NCBI RefSeq assembly: GCF_011762195.1
Contig: NZ_JAASQK010000009.1
Coordinates: 62,001 to 126,000, forward strand
Direction: 5' to 3'
Origin: Sphingomonas oligoaromativorans
GTDB lineage: Bacteria; Pseudomonadota; Alphaproteobacteria; Sphingomonadales; Sphingomonadaceae
DNA length: 64,000 bases
In this document: piece by piece, positions 46,098-54,303 of the stretch
How positions within the stretch are numbered: position 1 is the first letter of the stretch
Layout of the letters: each line of letters begins with the position of its first letter
Made by a program: the position numbers and the translations under genes
The notes under the pieces: generated by a model
The model's database searches: none
Told to the model about the DNA's origin: nothing
The model's input: the letters and a program-made list of their open reading frames with translations, nothing else

Positions 46098-46628
46098 ATG
46101 TTGAAACGGTCGAAGGTCGCGCTGTGTTCCATCGCGCTCGCGCTTTTCGCGATGCCGTCGGCGGCCGACGCGCAGCCCTCGGGCTTCTGGCAGTGCGCGC
46201 CCTTCGCCCGCATGTTCTCGGGCGTCCAGCTCTTCGGCGCGGCGGCGAGCTGGTGGAGCCAGGCCGTCGGCAAATATAGCCGCGGCGACACCCCCAAGGA
46301 GGGCGCGGTGCTGGTGTTCAAGGCGATCGGCTCGATGCGCTCGGGCCATGTCGCCACCGTGTCGCAGGTTCTCTCCGACCGCATGATAAAGGTGACGCAC
46401 GCCAACTGGTCCTCGCGCGGGCAGGTCGAGCATGACGTGCTGGTGATGGACACCTCGGCCAAGAACGACTGGAGCCAGGTGCGCGTGTGGTTCAAGAGTC
46501 TCCACGATCTCGGCACCCACAGCTATCCGGTCTACGGCTTCATCTATGGCAAGAAGGCCAGCGACGCGGTGAAGGCCGATGCCGCCCGGCAGGACGATTC
46601 CGGGCAGGACGACAGCCCGAGGAGCTGA
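46098..46628 (+). CDS. Exported CHAP-domain protein (putative peptidoglycan amidase/peptidase)
   Basis: A 176-residue protein with a signal peptide (VALCSIALALFAMPSAADA) and a CHAP domain. The expected triad is present: Cys33 (GFWQCAPFAR), His84 (RSGHVATV) and Asn103 (THANW). CHAP enzymes cut peptidoglycan amide bonds or act as cysteine amidases. The tail is acidic (RQDDSGQDDSPRS). The TTG three codons earlier (46089) is a possible alternative start. Function is inferred from the domain. Confidence 0.82.
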   Translation: MLKRSKVALCSIALALFAMPSAADAQPSGFWQCAPFARMFSGVQLFGAAASWWSQAVGKYSRGDTPKEGAVLVFKAIGSMRSGHVATVSQVLSDRMIKVTHANWSSRGQVEHDVLVMDTSAKNDWSQVRVWFKSLHDLGTHSYPVYGFIYGKKASDAVKADAARQDDSGQDDSPRS

Positions 46629-46724
46629 TCCCCGTTCCCGCCGGGGGACGAGGCGGGTTCTTCACCGCTTGCTTACGGCTGATCGGCTAAGCCAGCCTGC
46701 GCCGATGGGGCTCGAGGGGTGAGG

Positions 46725-48032
46725 ATGCAGCACGAACAGCAGCAGAGCGACGCAAGGCCGCGTTCGGCGGTGTCGACGGGGGTCGGCCTTGTCGGGCTGG
46801 CGGGGCTGGCGGCCTTCTATGGCGCGGTGCGGCTGTGGGCGCTGGATTCGCCGTGGGTGCCGCTCGCCGGGCTCGCCGCCTGCGCGCTGCCGATGCTGCT
46901 CTGGTCGCTGCTGGTCGACCGGGTGCATCGCAACCCCTCGACCGGGATCGACTGGTCGGCGCCGCCGCGCCCGTGGCAGGATGCCGCCGATACCGGCCTG
47001 GTGAAACTCGCCGGGCTCTGGGCGACCTGGGGGCTGATCGCCGGCTTCTACGCGCTCGGCCGCTGGTATTGGTCGGGCGATTATCTCTACGCGATGGACG
47101 TGCTCAGGATGGCGCTGCTGCCGCTGCTCCTGCTGTCGATTCCCTATGTGATCTGGCTCGACCGCCGGCTGGTCGAGCCGCGCGACGGGGCGTGGGCGTT
47201 CGGCACCTGGCTGCTCACCGCCGGGCGCGGCGCCGATGCGGCGCTCCGCCGGAAGATCGCGGAGCATATGCGGAGCTGGGCGATCAAGGGCTTCTTCACC
47301 GCCTTCATGCTCTCGGCGCTGCGCGGCAACTGGGCGGCGGCGACCGGGGTGAGCCCGGCCGCCATGGCCGCCGATCCGGTGGCGCTGGCTGATGGGCTGG
47401 TGGCGCTGATGTTCCTGATCGACGTCAGCATGGGCACGGTCGGCTATCTCTTCACGATGCGGCCGCTCGATTCGCACATCCGTTCGGGCAACCCCTTCGT
47501 GGCGGGGTGGACGGCGGCGCTGATCTGCTATCCGCCCTTCATCTTGATGAACGCGGGCGGCCCGCTCGATTATCAGCAGCATCAGCTCGGCTGGGCGCGG
47601 GCGCTGTCGGATCATCCGCTGCTCCAGCCGCTCTGGGCCTTCGCGCTGGTCGGGCTGACCGCCGCTTATGCCTGGGCGACGGTGGCGTTCGGCCTGCGCT
47701 TCTCCAACCTCACCCATCGCGGCATCCTGACCCATGGGCCGTACCGCTTCACCAAGCATCCGGCCTATGTGTCGAAGAATCTGTTCTGGTGGATGGCGAC
47801 GCTGCCGATGCTGACCACCAGCGGGGACTGGCGCGACGGCCTGCGCAATTCCTGCCTGCTGGCGGTCATCAGCGGCGTCTATTTCTGGCGCGCCAAGACC
47901 GAGGAGCGGCACCTGATGCCCGATCCCGCCTATCGCGCCTATGCCGGCTGGATGGCCCGCCACGGTCCTCTGGCGAAGGCGTGGGCGGCGGTGCGGCCGG
48001 CGCACCCGAAGACGGTGCAGCCGGCCGAATAG
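46725..48032 (+). CDS. Membrane methyltransferase, ICMT/PEMT-like
   Basis: A 435-residue integral membrane protein with about nine hydrophobic segments. The C-terminal third has the isoprenylcysteine-carboxyl/phospholipid methyltransferase pattern: GILTHGPYRFTKHPAYVSKNL, then FWRAKTEERHLMPDPAYRAY, where the SAM and acceptor contacts lie. The N-terminal two-thirds is a membrane region I cannot assign. The substrate is unknown. ATG 46725 is preferred over GTG 46719, with GAGGGG upstream. Confidence 0.78.
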   Translation: MQHEQQQSDARPRSAVSTGVGLVGLAGLAAFYGAVRLWALDSPWVPLAGLAACALPMLLWSLLVDRVHRNPSTGIDWSAPPRPWQDAADTGLVKLAGLWATWGLIAGFYALGRWYWSGDYLYAMDVLRMALLPLLLLSIPYVIWLDRRLVEPRDGAWAFGTWLLTAGRGADAALRRKIAEHMRSWAIKGFFTAFMLSALRGNWAAATGVSPAAMAADPVALADGLVALMFLIDVSMGTVGYLFTMRPLDSHIRSGNPFVAGWTAALICYPPFILMNAGGPLDYQQHQLGWARALSDHPLLQPLWAFALVGLTAAYAWATVAFGLRFSNLTHRGILTHGPYRFTKHPAYVSKNLFWWMATLPMLTTSGDWRDGLRNSCLLAVISGVYFWRAKTEERHLMPDPAYRAYAGWMARHGPLAKAWAAVRPAHPKTVQPAE

Positions 48033-48034
48033 TT

Positions 48035-48122
48035 CCGTCGTCATCCTGACGAACGTCAGGGTCCAGGGCCTCGGGCGGTGCCGCTTGCGACTCTGGATCC
48101 CGGATCAGGTCCGGGGCGACGG
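48035..48122. repeat. Intergenic palindromic repeat element
   Basis: A compound element between two convergent genes. It is bounded by CCGTCG and CGACGG, and contains CTGACG-AA-CGTCAG (48046-48059) and CCCGGA-TCAGG-TCCGGG (48099-48115), both perfect inverted repeats. It resembles dispersed sphingomonad intergenic repeats and could also act as a terminator for either gene. Confidence 0.65.
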
Positions 48123-48127
48123 GAAGA

Positions 48128-49501
48128 TCAGAACGCCATCTCGTCATAGATGCGGCCGATATCGCCGCCCCATGCGCCGTTGTAGCGATCGAGCAGCACT
48201 TCCGCCGGCGTCTTGCCGCTGGCGACGATCTCGCGCAGCGGGGCGAGATAGCCCGTCTCGTCGTCGCCCGCCGCGTTGAGGCGCCGGCGCGCGGAGAGGC
48301 CGCCATGCGCGATATCGAGCACGCGCGCCGCCAGCTCGCGGAAAGACCGCCCGCGCGGCCCTCTGGTGGCGAGCGCCAGCGTCGGCACCTGCTCGCGGAT
48401 GCGGTGATGATCCTCGACGGTCCAGTGCTTCACCTCGTCCCACGCCGCGTCGAGCGCCTGATCGTCGTAGAGCAGGCCGACCCAGAAGGCCGGCAGCGCG
48501 CAGATTCGGCTCCACGGGCCGCCGTCGGCGCCGCGCATCTCCAGGAAGCTCTTGAGCCGCACCTCGGGGAAGGCGGTGGAGAGATGGTCGTTCCAGTCCG
48601 AACGGCTCGGCTTCTCGCCCGGCAGCACCGGCAGCTCGCCCTTCAGGAAATCGCGGAAGGAAAGCCCGGCGGCGTCGATATATTTCCCCTCGCGATAGGC
48701 GAAGTACATCGGCACATCGAGCATGTAATCGGCATAGCGCTCATATCCGAAGCCATCCTCGAACACGAAGGGCAGCATCCCCGTGCGCTGCGGATCGGTG
48801 TCGGTCCAGATGTGCGAGCGATAGGAAAGGAAGCCGTTGGGCTTGCTCTCGGTGAAGGGCGAATTGGCGAACAGCGCGGTGGCGAGCGGTTGCAGCGCCA
48901 GCGACACGCGGAACTTCTTCACCATGTCCGCCTCGCTCGCATAATCGAGGTTGGTCTGGATGGTGCAGGTGCGCAGCATCATGTCGAGCCCGAGCGAGCC
49001 GACGCGCGGCATGTGCCGCAGCATGATCGCATAGCGGCCCTTGGGCATGATCGGCAGCTCTTCGCGGGTCTTGTCCGGCCAGAAGCCCATGCCGAGGAAG
49101 CCGAGGCCGAGCTTCTCGCCGACTTCCTTCACCTGCCGCAGGTGGCGGCCGGTCTCGGCGCAGGTTTCGTGCAGATTGTCGAGCGGTGCACCCGACAGCT
49201 CGAACTGGCCGGCGGGCTCGAGGCTGATCGCCCCGTCGCTGCCGGAGAGTGCGATCACCTTGCCGCCCTCGATCACCGGCTCCCAGCCATAGGCGGTGAG
49301 TTCGCCCAGCAGATCGCGGATGCCGCCCGGCTCCTCATAGGAGGGCGCGCGGTGATCGGCGGTGCGGTAGACGAATTTCTCGTGCTCGGTGCCGATGCGC
49401 CAGCGGTCCTTGGGCTTTTCACCCTTCGCGAAGATGGCGAGGAGGTCGTCGCGCGACTCGATGATCGGGTCGGCTTCGGCGGTGGCGGTGCGGGTCGACA
49501 T
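48128..49501 (-). CDS. gshA: Glutamate-cysteine ligase GshA
   Basis: The first step of glutathione synthesis. The 457-residue protein is of the plant/alphaproteobacterial type: RIGTEHEKFVYR, SLEPAGQFELSGAPLDNLHET, FWPDKTREELPIMPKGRYAIM, CTIQTNLDY, FLEMRGADGGPW. Glutathione would serve the two GST-family proteins in this window. The gene is convergent with the membrane methyltransferase gene. Confidence 0.94.
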   Translation of the reverse strand: MSTRTATAEADPIIESRDDLLAIFAKGEKPKDRWRIGTEHEKFVYRTADHRAPSYEEPGGIRDLLGELTAYGWEPVIEGGKVIALSGSDGAISLEPAGQFELSGAPLDNLHETCAETGRHLRQVKEVGEKLGLGFLGMGFWPDKTREELPIMPKGRYAIMLRHMPRVGSLGLDMMLRTCTIQTNLDYASEADMVKKFRVSLALQPLATALFANSPFTESKPNGFLSYRSHIWTDTDPQRTGMLPFVFEDGFGYERYADYMLDVPMYFAYREGKYIDAAGLSFRDFLKGELPVLPGEKPSRSDWNDHLSTAFPEVRLKSFLEMRGADGGPWSRICALPAFWVGLLYDDQALDAAWDEVKHWTVEDHHRIREQVPTLALATRGPRGRSFRELAARVLDIAHGGLSARRRLNAAGDDETGYLAPLREIVASGKTPAEVLLDRYNGAWGGDIGRIYDEMAF

Positions 49502-49518
49502 GCCCCGCGCCCTAGCGG

Positions 49519-50730
49519 TTACCGATCGGTATGAAAAGAGGCGGTCAGCGCCAGTCGCCCGCGTGGGCCATCCAGATCGAGACGGAGGCGAGCGCCGCCG
49601 TCTCCGCGCGCAGGATGCGGGGGCCGAGCGAAATGCCGCGCGCTTGGCGGAGCGCGCGGATGGCCTCGCGCTCCGCCGGGTCGAAGCCGCCCTCGGGGCC
49701 GACCAGGATGGCGGCGGGGCCGGGCTCGGGGCGGAAGGGTTCGCCGCCGGTCTCGTCCGCGAACCAGAGCGTGCGGTCGGCGGGCCAGTCCCTGAGGAGT
49801 TGCGCCAGCTTCACCGGCTCGTCGAGTGCCGGGAGCGCGGTGCGGCCGCATTGCTCGGCCGCCTCGATCATGTGGGCGCGCAGGCGATCGAGGTTGAGCT
49901 TGTCGACCACGCTGCGCCGGGTGAGCACGGGCAGGAAGCGCCCGACGCCCAGCTCGCAGGCTTTCTCGGCCATCCAGTCGACCCGCTGCCGCTTGATCGG
50001 TGCGGCGATCAGCCAGAGATCGGGCACCGGCTCGCGCGGGGCGAGATGGCGGACCATGCGCAGGCGGGCGTCGCGCTTGCCGGCCGAGGAGATTTCGGCG
50101 GCCCATTCGCCGGTGCGATCGTCGAAACAGCGCACCGCATCGCCCGCCTTCAGCCGCATGACGTTGAGGAGGTAATTGCCCTGCGCGTTGTCGAGGGCGA
50201 CGTCCGCGCCCTCGGAAAGCGGTTGGTCGACGAACAGGCGGGGCGCGCTCTCGGGCGGCCAGGCGGGCGTGGCGGGCATGAGCGAGGCTTAGGCGGAGGT
50301 GCAGGGGGCGTTCAAGGGGGCGGTTGTTGGTTTTGAAGCGGCCCTTAACCCCCTCCCTGAAAGGGAGGGGGTGGGGGTGGGTTCGCCCGAGGCGGGCTTC
50401 GACGGTAGACAGGATTGCATCGGCCACGCCATCGGGATGGGCGCGTATGTCGCTGTTCCAAAAACGCAGGACTTGCCAGCCGAGGCTTTCGAGAAACGTG
50501 GTCCGGGCCACGTCATAAGCAACAGCATCGAGATGTTGGCTGCCATCAAGCTCCACCACGATCCTTGCGGCCCGACAGGCGAAGTCGACGATAGTACCAC
50601 CAACGGGCAACTGGCGCGTGAAGCGCGGGTGGGCATAGCGAAGCCGCTTCCAGAGCAGGCGTTCCTCCTCCGTTGCACTCCTGCGCAAGGCGCGCGCTTT
50701 CGAAGTCATGTCAGGGGCGATGCGAGGCAT
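49519..50730 (-). CDS. DUF559 endonuclease-domain protein; frame lacks a stop and runs through rsmE
   Basis: The conserved part is residues 1-115 (50386-50730), a Vsr/MutH-like nuclease fold: ATEEERLLWKRLRYAHPRF, VDFACRAARIVVELDGSQH with candidate metal ligands D49, E60, D62, and GWQVLRFWNSDI. Immediately after it the frame enters a palindromic repeat that encodes HPHPLPFREG, and no in-frame stop occurs until 49519, so the open frame (403 codons) passes through all of rsmE in another frame. The native stop was probably removed by the repeat. Only the first 115 residues are likely functional. The start at 50730 is approximate; 50754 and 50709 are alternatives. Confidence 0.6.
   Translation of the reverse strand: MPRIAPDMTSKARALRRSATEEERLLWKRLRYAHPRFTRQLPVGGTIVDFACRAARIVVELDGSQHLDAVAYDVARTTFLESLGWQVLRFWNSDIRAHPDGVADAILSTVEARLGRTHPHPLPFREGVKGRFKTNNRPLERPLHLRLSLAHARHARLAARERAPPVRRPTAFRGRGRRPRQRAGQLPPQRHAAEGGRCGALFRRSHRRMGRRNLLGRQARRPPAHGPPSRPARAGARSLADRRTDQAAAGRLDGRESLRAGRRALPARAHPAQRGRQAQPRSPARPHDRGGRAMRPHRAPGTRRAGEAGATPQGLARRPHALVRGRDRRRTLPPRARPRRHPGRPRGRLRPGGARGHPRAPPSARHFARPPHPARGDGGARLRLDLDGPRGRLALTASFHTDR
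49545..50279 (-). CDS. rsmE: 16S rRNA (uracil-1498-N3)-methyltransferase RsmE
   Basis: A SPOUT methyltransferase acting on U1498 in the 30S decoding region. The 244-residue protein has the N-terminal RNA-binding barrel (GNYLLNVMRLKAGDAVRCF) and the knotted C-terminal domain with AAILVGPEGGFDPAE and LGPRILRAETAAL. Its coding region is also traversed, in another frame of the same strand, by the open frame of the DUF559 gene. The ATG at 50279 has no strong Shine-Dalgarno. It lies 43 bases upstream of gshA on the same strand. Confidence 0.94.
   Translation of the reverse strand: MPATPAWPPESAPRLFVDQPLSEGADVALDNAQGNYLLNVMRLKAGDAVRCFDDRTGEWAAEISSAGKRDARLRMVRHLAPREPVPDLWLIAAPIKRQRVDWMAEKACELGVGRFLPVLTRRSVVDKLNLDRLRAHMIEAAEQCGRTALPALDEPVKLAQLLRDWPADRTLWFADETGGEPFRPEPGPAAILVGPEGGFDPAEREAIRALRQARGISLGPRILRAETAALASVSIWMAHAGDWR
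50349..50382. repeat. Palindromic repeat, left flank of the DUF559 gene
   Basis: Ten-base arms CCCCCTCCCT and AGGGAGGGGG around a GAA loop, followed by a G-rich tail (GTGGGGGTGGG). It starts within a few bases of the end of the conserved nuclease domain. Its inverse copy lies at 50765-50797. Confidence 0.75.
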
Positions 50731-50764
50731 ATCCTCATGCTGCCGTCGCGTCATACGGAGGGCA

Positions 50765-50797
50765 ACCCACCCCCGCCCCCTCCCTTCCAAGGAGGGG
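50765..50797. repeat. Palindromic repeat, right flank of the DUF559 gene
   Basis: A C-rich head (ACCCACCCCCGCC) joined to CCCCTCC and GGAGGGG arms. It is the reverse-complement type of the left-flank element, so the two enclose the nuclease gene in inverted orientation, about 35 bases upstream of its start. Confidence 0.75.
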
Positions 50798-50837
50798 AGA
50801 TGTACTCGCAACGGGGCGTTAGCCGCCACTCCCTCTC

Positions 50838-50920
50838 CCGTCATCCCAGCGGAAGCTGGGATCTCTCCCGATATGCGCGGCGCTCGTCACCCGAGATGCC
50901 GGTTTTCGCTGGCATGACGA
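50838..50920. repeat. Second dispersed palindromic element upstream of the DUF559 gene
   Basis: It contains CCCAGC-GGAA-GCTGGG (50845-50860), a perfect inverted repeat, then an imperfect ATGCC/GGCAT repeat (50895-50914). It is a different sequence type from the flanking repeat. It resembles dispersed intergenic repeats of sphingomonads. Confidence 0.65.
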
Positions 50921-51152
50921 TCACAAGATAATCCGCAAATAATGCAGCGAAACCTGTCCCCCCTTCCAATGTAGGATTTCGCCTGACACGGTGGCCCGGT
51001 CGCATCACGGACGCGGTTCTTCCTCGGTGCCGATATCCGGGATGGCGATGCGTGATTTTCCCGTCACTCGTATCAACTTTGTCAGCTCCGACCCTCGGAG
51101 CAAGCCCCGCGAACCGGTGGCGGCCGGCGTCCGCCCACGCTAGGGAGCAGCC
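50921..51152. other. Intergenic region upstream of ubiA, no gene seen
   Basis: With the two repeats, this makes about 420 bases without a confident gene between the DUF559 start and ubiA. A 31-codon frame starting ATGCGTGATTTTCCC has no convincing support. The ubiA promoter presumably lies here, but no clear -35/-10 pair is seen. Confidence 0.5.
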
Positions 51153-52076
51153 GTGACCAGCGAACCTCTCTCCGTCCCCGATACCGAAACCCGCGGCCTG
51201 CTCGCACTGTTGCCGCCGGCCGCGCGGCCTTATGCGATGCTGGCCCGTTTCGATCGACCGATCGGGGCGTGGCTGCTGTTCTGGCCGGGTGCTTGGGCGC
51301 TCGCGCTCGCCGGCGGGGCGAACGGCCGGACGGCGGCGCTGATGTTGCTGTTCGCCATCGGGGCGATCGCGATGCGCGGCGCGGGCTGCGTCTATAACGA
51401 CATCGTCGACCGCGACCTCGACGCCCGTGTCGCCCGCACGCGCGGGCGGCCGCTGCCGAGCGGTCAGGTGACGCTCAGGGGCGCGTGGGCCTTCCTGATC
51501 GGGCTCTGCCTCGTCGGGCTCGCGGTGCTGGTGGCGCTGGACTGGGCGGCGCGCGGAATAGCGGTGGCGAGCCTCGCGCTGGTCGCCTGCTATCCCTTCA
51601 TGAAGCGCATCACCTGGTGGCCGCAGGCGTGGCTGGGGCTGGTCTTCTCCTGGGCGGCGCTGGTCGGCTGGGCGGCGGTGACGGGCGGGCTCTCCATGCC
51701 GGGGCTGCTGCTCTATGCGGGCGGCATTCCGTGGGTCGTCGGCTACGACACCATCTATGCGTTGCAGGACATCGAGGACGATGTGCTGGCCGGCGTCAAA
51801 TCCTCCGCGCGGGCGATGGGCGCGTATGTCCGGCCGGGCGTGTCGGCGCTCTATGTCGTGGCGGTGGCGCTGTGGGGTGCGGCGCTGTGGAGCGTCCGGC
51901 CCGATCCGCTCGTGCTGGTGGCGCTGATCCCCGCGGCCCTGCATCTGGCGTGGCAGGTGGCGACGCTCGACCCGGCCTCGGCGACGGGCTCGCTCGACCG
52001 GTTCCGCGCCAACCGCACGACGGGCTTTCTCGTTTTCGCCGCCGCTCTGGTGGTCGGAAGTGCTGCCCGCCTTTGA
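51153..52076 (+). CDS. ubiA: 4-hydroxybenzoate polyprenyltransferase UbiA
   Basis: An integral membrane enzyme that attaches the polyprenyl tail to 4-hydroxybenzoate in ubiquinone synthesis. The 307-residue protein has about nine membrane helices. The two Asp-rich Mg-pyrophosphate motifs are NDIVDRDLD (first) and YDTIYALQDIEDD (second), with RARTRGRPLPSG-like VARTRGRPLPSG between. The start is a GTG at 51153 with AGGGAGCA upstream. ubiG and coq7 of the same pathway are elsewhere in the window. Confidence 0.95.
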   Translation: MTSEPLSVPDTETRGLLALLPPAARPYAMLARFDRPIGAWLLFWPGAWALALAGGANGRTAALMLLFAIGAIAMRGAGCVYNDIVDRDLDARVARTRGRPLPSGQVTLRGAWAFLIGLCLVGLAVLVALDWAARGIAVASLALVACYPFMKRITWWPQAWLGLVFSWAALVGWAAVTGGLSMPGLLLYAGGIPWVVGYDTIYALQDIEDDVLAGVKSSARAMGAYVRPGVSALYVVAVALWGAALWSVRPDPLVLVALIPAALHLAWQVATLDPASATGSLDRFRANRTTGFLVFAAALVVGSAARL

Positions 52077-52107
52077 CGGGAGGGCTCCGGCTACCTAAGT
52101 GCCGGTC

Positions 52108-53454
52108 ATGCTCACCGTCGCCGAAGCCCAGTCCCGCGTCCACGATCTCGTAGCCTCCGCCAAGCGGGCCGGCGCCGATGCGGCGGACGCCCTCTATGTC
52201 TGCAACGAATCGACCGCCGTCTCGGTGCGGCTCGGCGCGCTGGAGGATGTCGAGCGCTCGGAGGGCGAGACGATCGGGCTGAGGCTGTTCGTCGGGCGGC
52301 GATCGGCCAGCGTCTCCTCGTCGGATCTCTCGTCCCACGCGCTCGACACGCTGGTGGAGCGCGCCGTCGCCATGGCCCGCGAGGCGCCCGAGGACGCCTA
52401 TGCCGGCCTCGCCCCCGAGGACCGGCTGGCAAGCGGCCCCGGCCCGGATGTCGACGGCGACGATGGGGCGGAAGTCTCCCCGCAGGCCCTGCGCGCCCGC
52501 GCGGAGCAGGCCGAGGAAGCGGCACGCGCCGTCGCCGGCGTCACCAACAGCGAAGGCGCCTCGGCCAGCGCCGGGCGCACCATCATCGCGCTCGCCACCA
52601 GTCACGGCTTCGCCGGCGGCTATGCGACCAGCGGCCATGGCTGCTCGGCCAGCGTCATCGCGGGCGAGGGCGCGTCGATGCAGCGCGACTACGCCTATCG
52701 CTCGTCCCGCCATCTCGCCGACCTGGAAGGCTCCGAGGCCATCGGCCGCCGGGCCGGCGAACGCGCGGTGGCGCGGCTCGATCCGGTGAAGATCGGGTCG
52801 GGCACGATGCCGATCCTGTTCGATCCGCGCGTCGGCTCGTCGATGCTGGGGCATCTGGCGGGCGCGATCACCGGCTCCTCGATCGCGCGGCGGACGAGCT
52901 TCCTGCTCGACGCGCTGGAGACCGAGGTGTTCGCCAGGGGCATCTCGATCATCGACGATCCGCATCGGGTGCGCGGGCTCGGCTCCAAGCCCTTCGACGG
53001 CGAGGGGCTGCCCACCGCGCGGCGCGTGCTGATCGAAGATGGCGTGCTGACCGGCTGGCTGCTCGATTCGGCCTCTGCGCGGCAATTGGGCCTTCAGCCC
53101 ACCGGCAACGCCCAGCGCGGCATCGGCGGGCCTCCGGGCGCCGGCACGACCAACTTCTACATGGCGCCGGGTGCGCTGTCCCCGGCCGAGCTGATGGCCG
53201 ACGTCAAGCGCGGTCTCTACGTCACCGAGCTGATCGGCCATGGCGTGAACGGCGTCACCGGCGACTATTCGCGCGGCGCGGCGGGCTTCCTGATCGAGGA
53301 CGGCAAGATCGGCCCGGCGGTGGCGGAGATCACCATCGCGGGCAATCTCAAAGAGATGTTCCGCGCCATCGTGCCCGCCGACGACCTCAAGTTCGAACGC
53401 GCCATGGACGTGCCGACGCTTCGCATCGACGGGATGACGGTCGCCGGTGCCTGA
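52108..53454 (+). CDS. pmbA: TldD/PmbA-family protein PmbA (TldE)
   Basis: The non-catalytic-type partner of the TldD/TldE protease, which in E. coli helps mature microcin B17 and degrade CcdA. The ~448-residue protein has the family core: AEAQSRVHDLVASAKRAGAD, ESTAVSVRLGALEDVERSEG, GLPTARRVLIEDGVLTGWLL, GNAQRG, ELIGHGVNGVTGDYSRGAAGF. No HExxxH zinc motif is present, as expected for the PmbA/TldE half. A GTG at 52099 in the same frame is an alternative start. Confidence 0.92.
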   Translation: MLTVAEAQSRVHDLVASAKRAGADAADALYVCNESTAVSVRLGALEDVERSEGETIGLRLFVGRRSASVSSSDLSSHALDTLVERAVAMAREAPEDAYAGLAPEDRLASGPGPDVDGDDGAEVSPQALRARAEQAEEAARAVAGVTNSEGASASAGRTIIALATSHGFAGGYATSGHGCSASVIAGEGASMQRDYAYRSSRHLADLEGSEAIGRRAGERAVARLDPVKIGSGTMPILFDPRVGSSMLGHLAGAITGSSIARRTSFLLDALETEVFARGISIIDDPHRVRGLGSKPFDGEGLPTARRVLIEDGVLTGWLLDSASARQLGLQPTGNAQRGIGGPPGAGTTNFYMAPGALSPAELMADVKRGLYVTELIGHGVNGVTGDYSRGAAGFLIEDGKIGPAVAEITIAGNLKEMFRAIVPADDLKFERAMDVPTLRIDGMTVAGA

Positions 53455-54238
53455 CGCGGCGCTTCTCGCGCGGGTGGCGGAGGCGGCCGCAGAGGCCGGT
53501 GCGCTGGCGCTCGCCTGCGCGGACAAGCGGGTCAGGCGATGGGAGAAGGCCGGCGGCGAGCCGGTGTGCCAGGTCGATCTCGATGTCGACCGGCTGCTCA
53601 AACAGCGCCTGATGGAGATCGACCCGGAGGCCGGCTGGCTCTCCGAGGAGAGCGTCGACGACAAGACGCGGCTCGCGGCCGAGCGGGTATGGGTGGTCGA
53701 TCCGATCGACGGCACGCGCGACTATCTGCGCGGGCGGCCCGGCTGGGCGGTGTCGGTGGCCTTGGTCGAGCATGGCCGGCCGGTGCTGGCGGTGCTGGAA
53801 GCCCCCGCGCGGGGCGAGCGCTGGACGGCGATCGCGGGCGGAAGCGCCCGGCTGAACGGCGAGGCGATCCGGGTGACGCCCCGTGATGTGCTCGCCGGCG
53901 CGCGCGTCCCCGCCGATCAGCTTCCCCGGCGCGACAACGATCTGGTGCCGGTCCACAAGCCCAACTCCATCGCGCTGCGCATGGCGCTGGTGGCGGCGGG
54001 TGAGGCCGATCTGGTCGCGACGATGCGCTGGGGGCATGAGTGGGATATCGCCGCCGCCGCGCTGATCGCCGCCGAAGCCGGCGCGCGGGTGAGCGATGCG
54101 CTGGGCGCGCCGCTGGCCTTCAACACGGTCGATGCCGAGACGTTCGGCATCCTGGTGACAGCGCCCGGCATCCATGCCGCGGCGGTCGAGCGTCTGTCCG
54201 GCTATGCCGCGATCGCGGAGCGTCTGGCGGCGCGCTAG
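53447..54238 (+). CDS. Inositol-monophosphatase/CysQ-family phosphatase
   Basis: A 263-residue Mg-dependent phosphatase: LSEES (metal Glu), VVDPIDGTRDYLRG (the DPIDGT metal motif) and GHEWDIAAAALIAAEAGARVSD (C-terminal motif). Such proteins remove phosphates from 3'-phosphoadenosine 5'-phosphate (CysQ) or inositol phosphates; sequence alone does not decide, though a CysQ role fits. The GTG start overlaps the pmbA stop by eight bases. Confidence 0.9.
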   Translation: MPDAALLARVAEAAAEAGALALACADKRVRRWEKAGGEPVCQVDLDVDRLLKQRLMEIDPEAGWLSEESVDDKTRLAAERVWVVDPIDGTRDYLRGRPGWAVSVALVEHGRPVLAVLEAPARGERWTAIAGGSARLNGEAIRVTPRDVLAGARVPADQLPRRDNDLVPVHKPNSIALRMALVAAGEADLVATMRWGHEWDIAAAALIAAEAGARVSDALGAPLAFNTVDAETFGILVTAPGIHAAAVERLSGYAAIAERLAAR

Positions 54239-54303
54239 GATTTTCGGAAACACCGCCCAAATCCGAACAACTCGTTAAGATTTGCAGGCGTAGGGCGAAA
54301 GGC

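Noticed and set aside
50371-50382. A G-rich run that could form a G-quadruplex.
   Set aside because: It is simply the tail of the palindromic repeat and is mirrored by a C-rich run in the inverse copy.
51051-51146. A 31-codon frame just upstream of ubiA that might be a leader peptide.
   Set aside because: Weak start context and no attenuator-like structure or codon pattern; too short to support from sequence alone.
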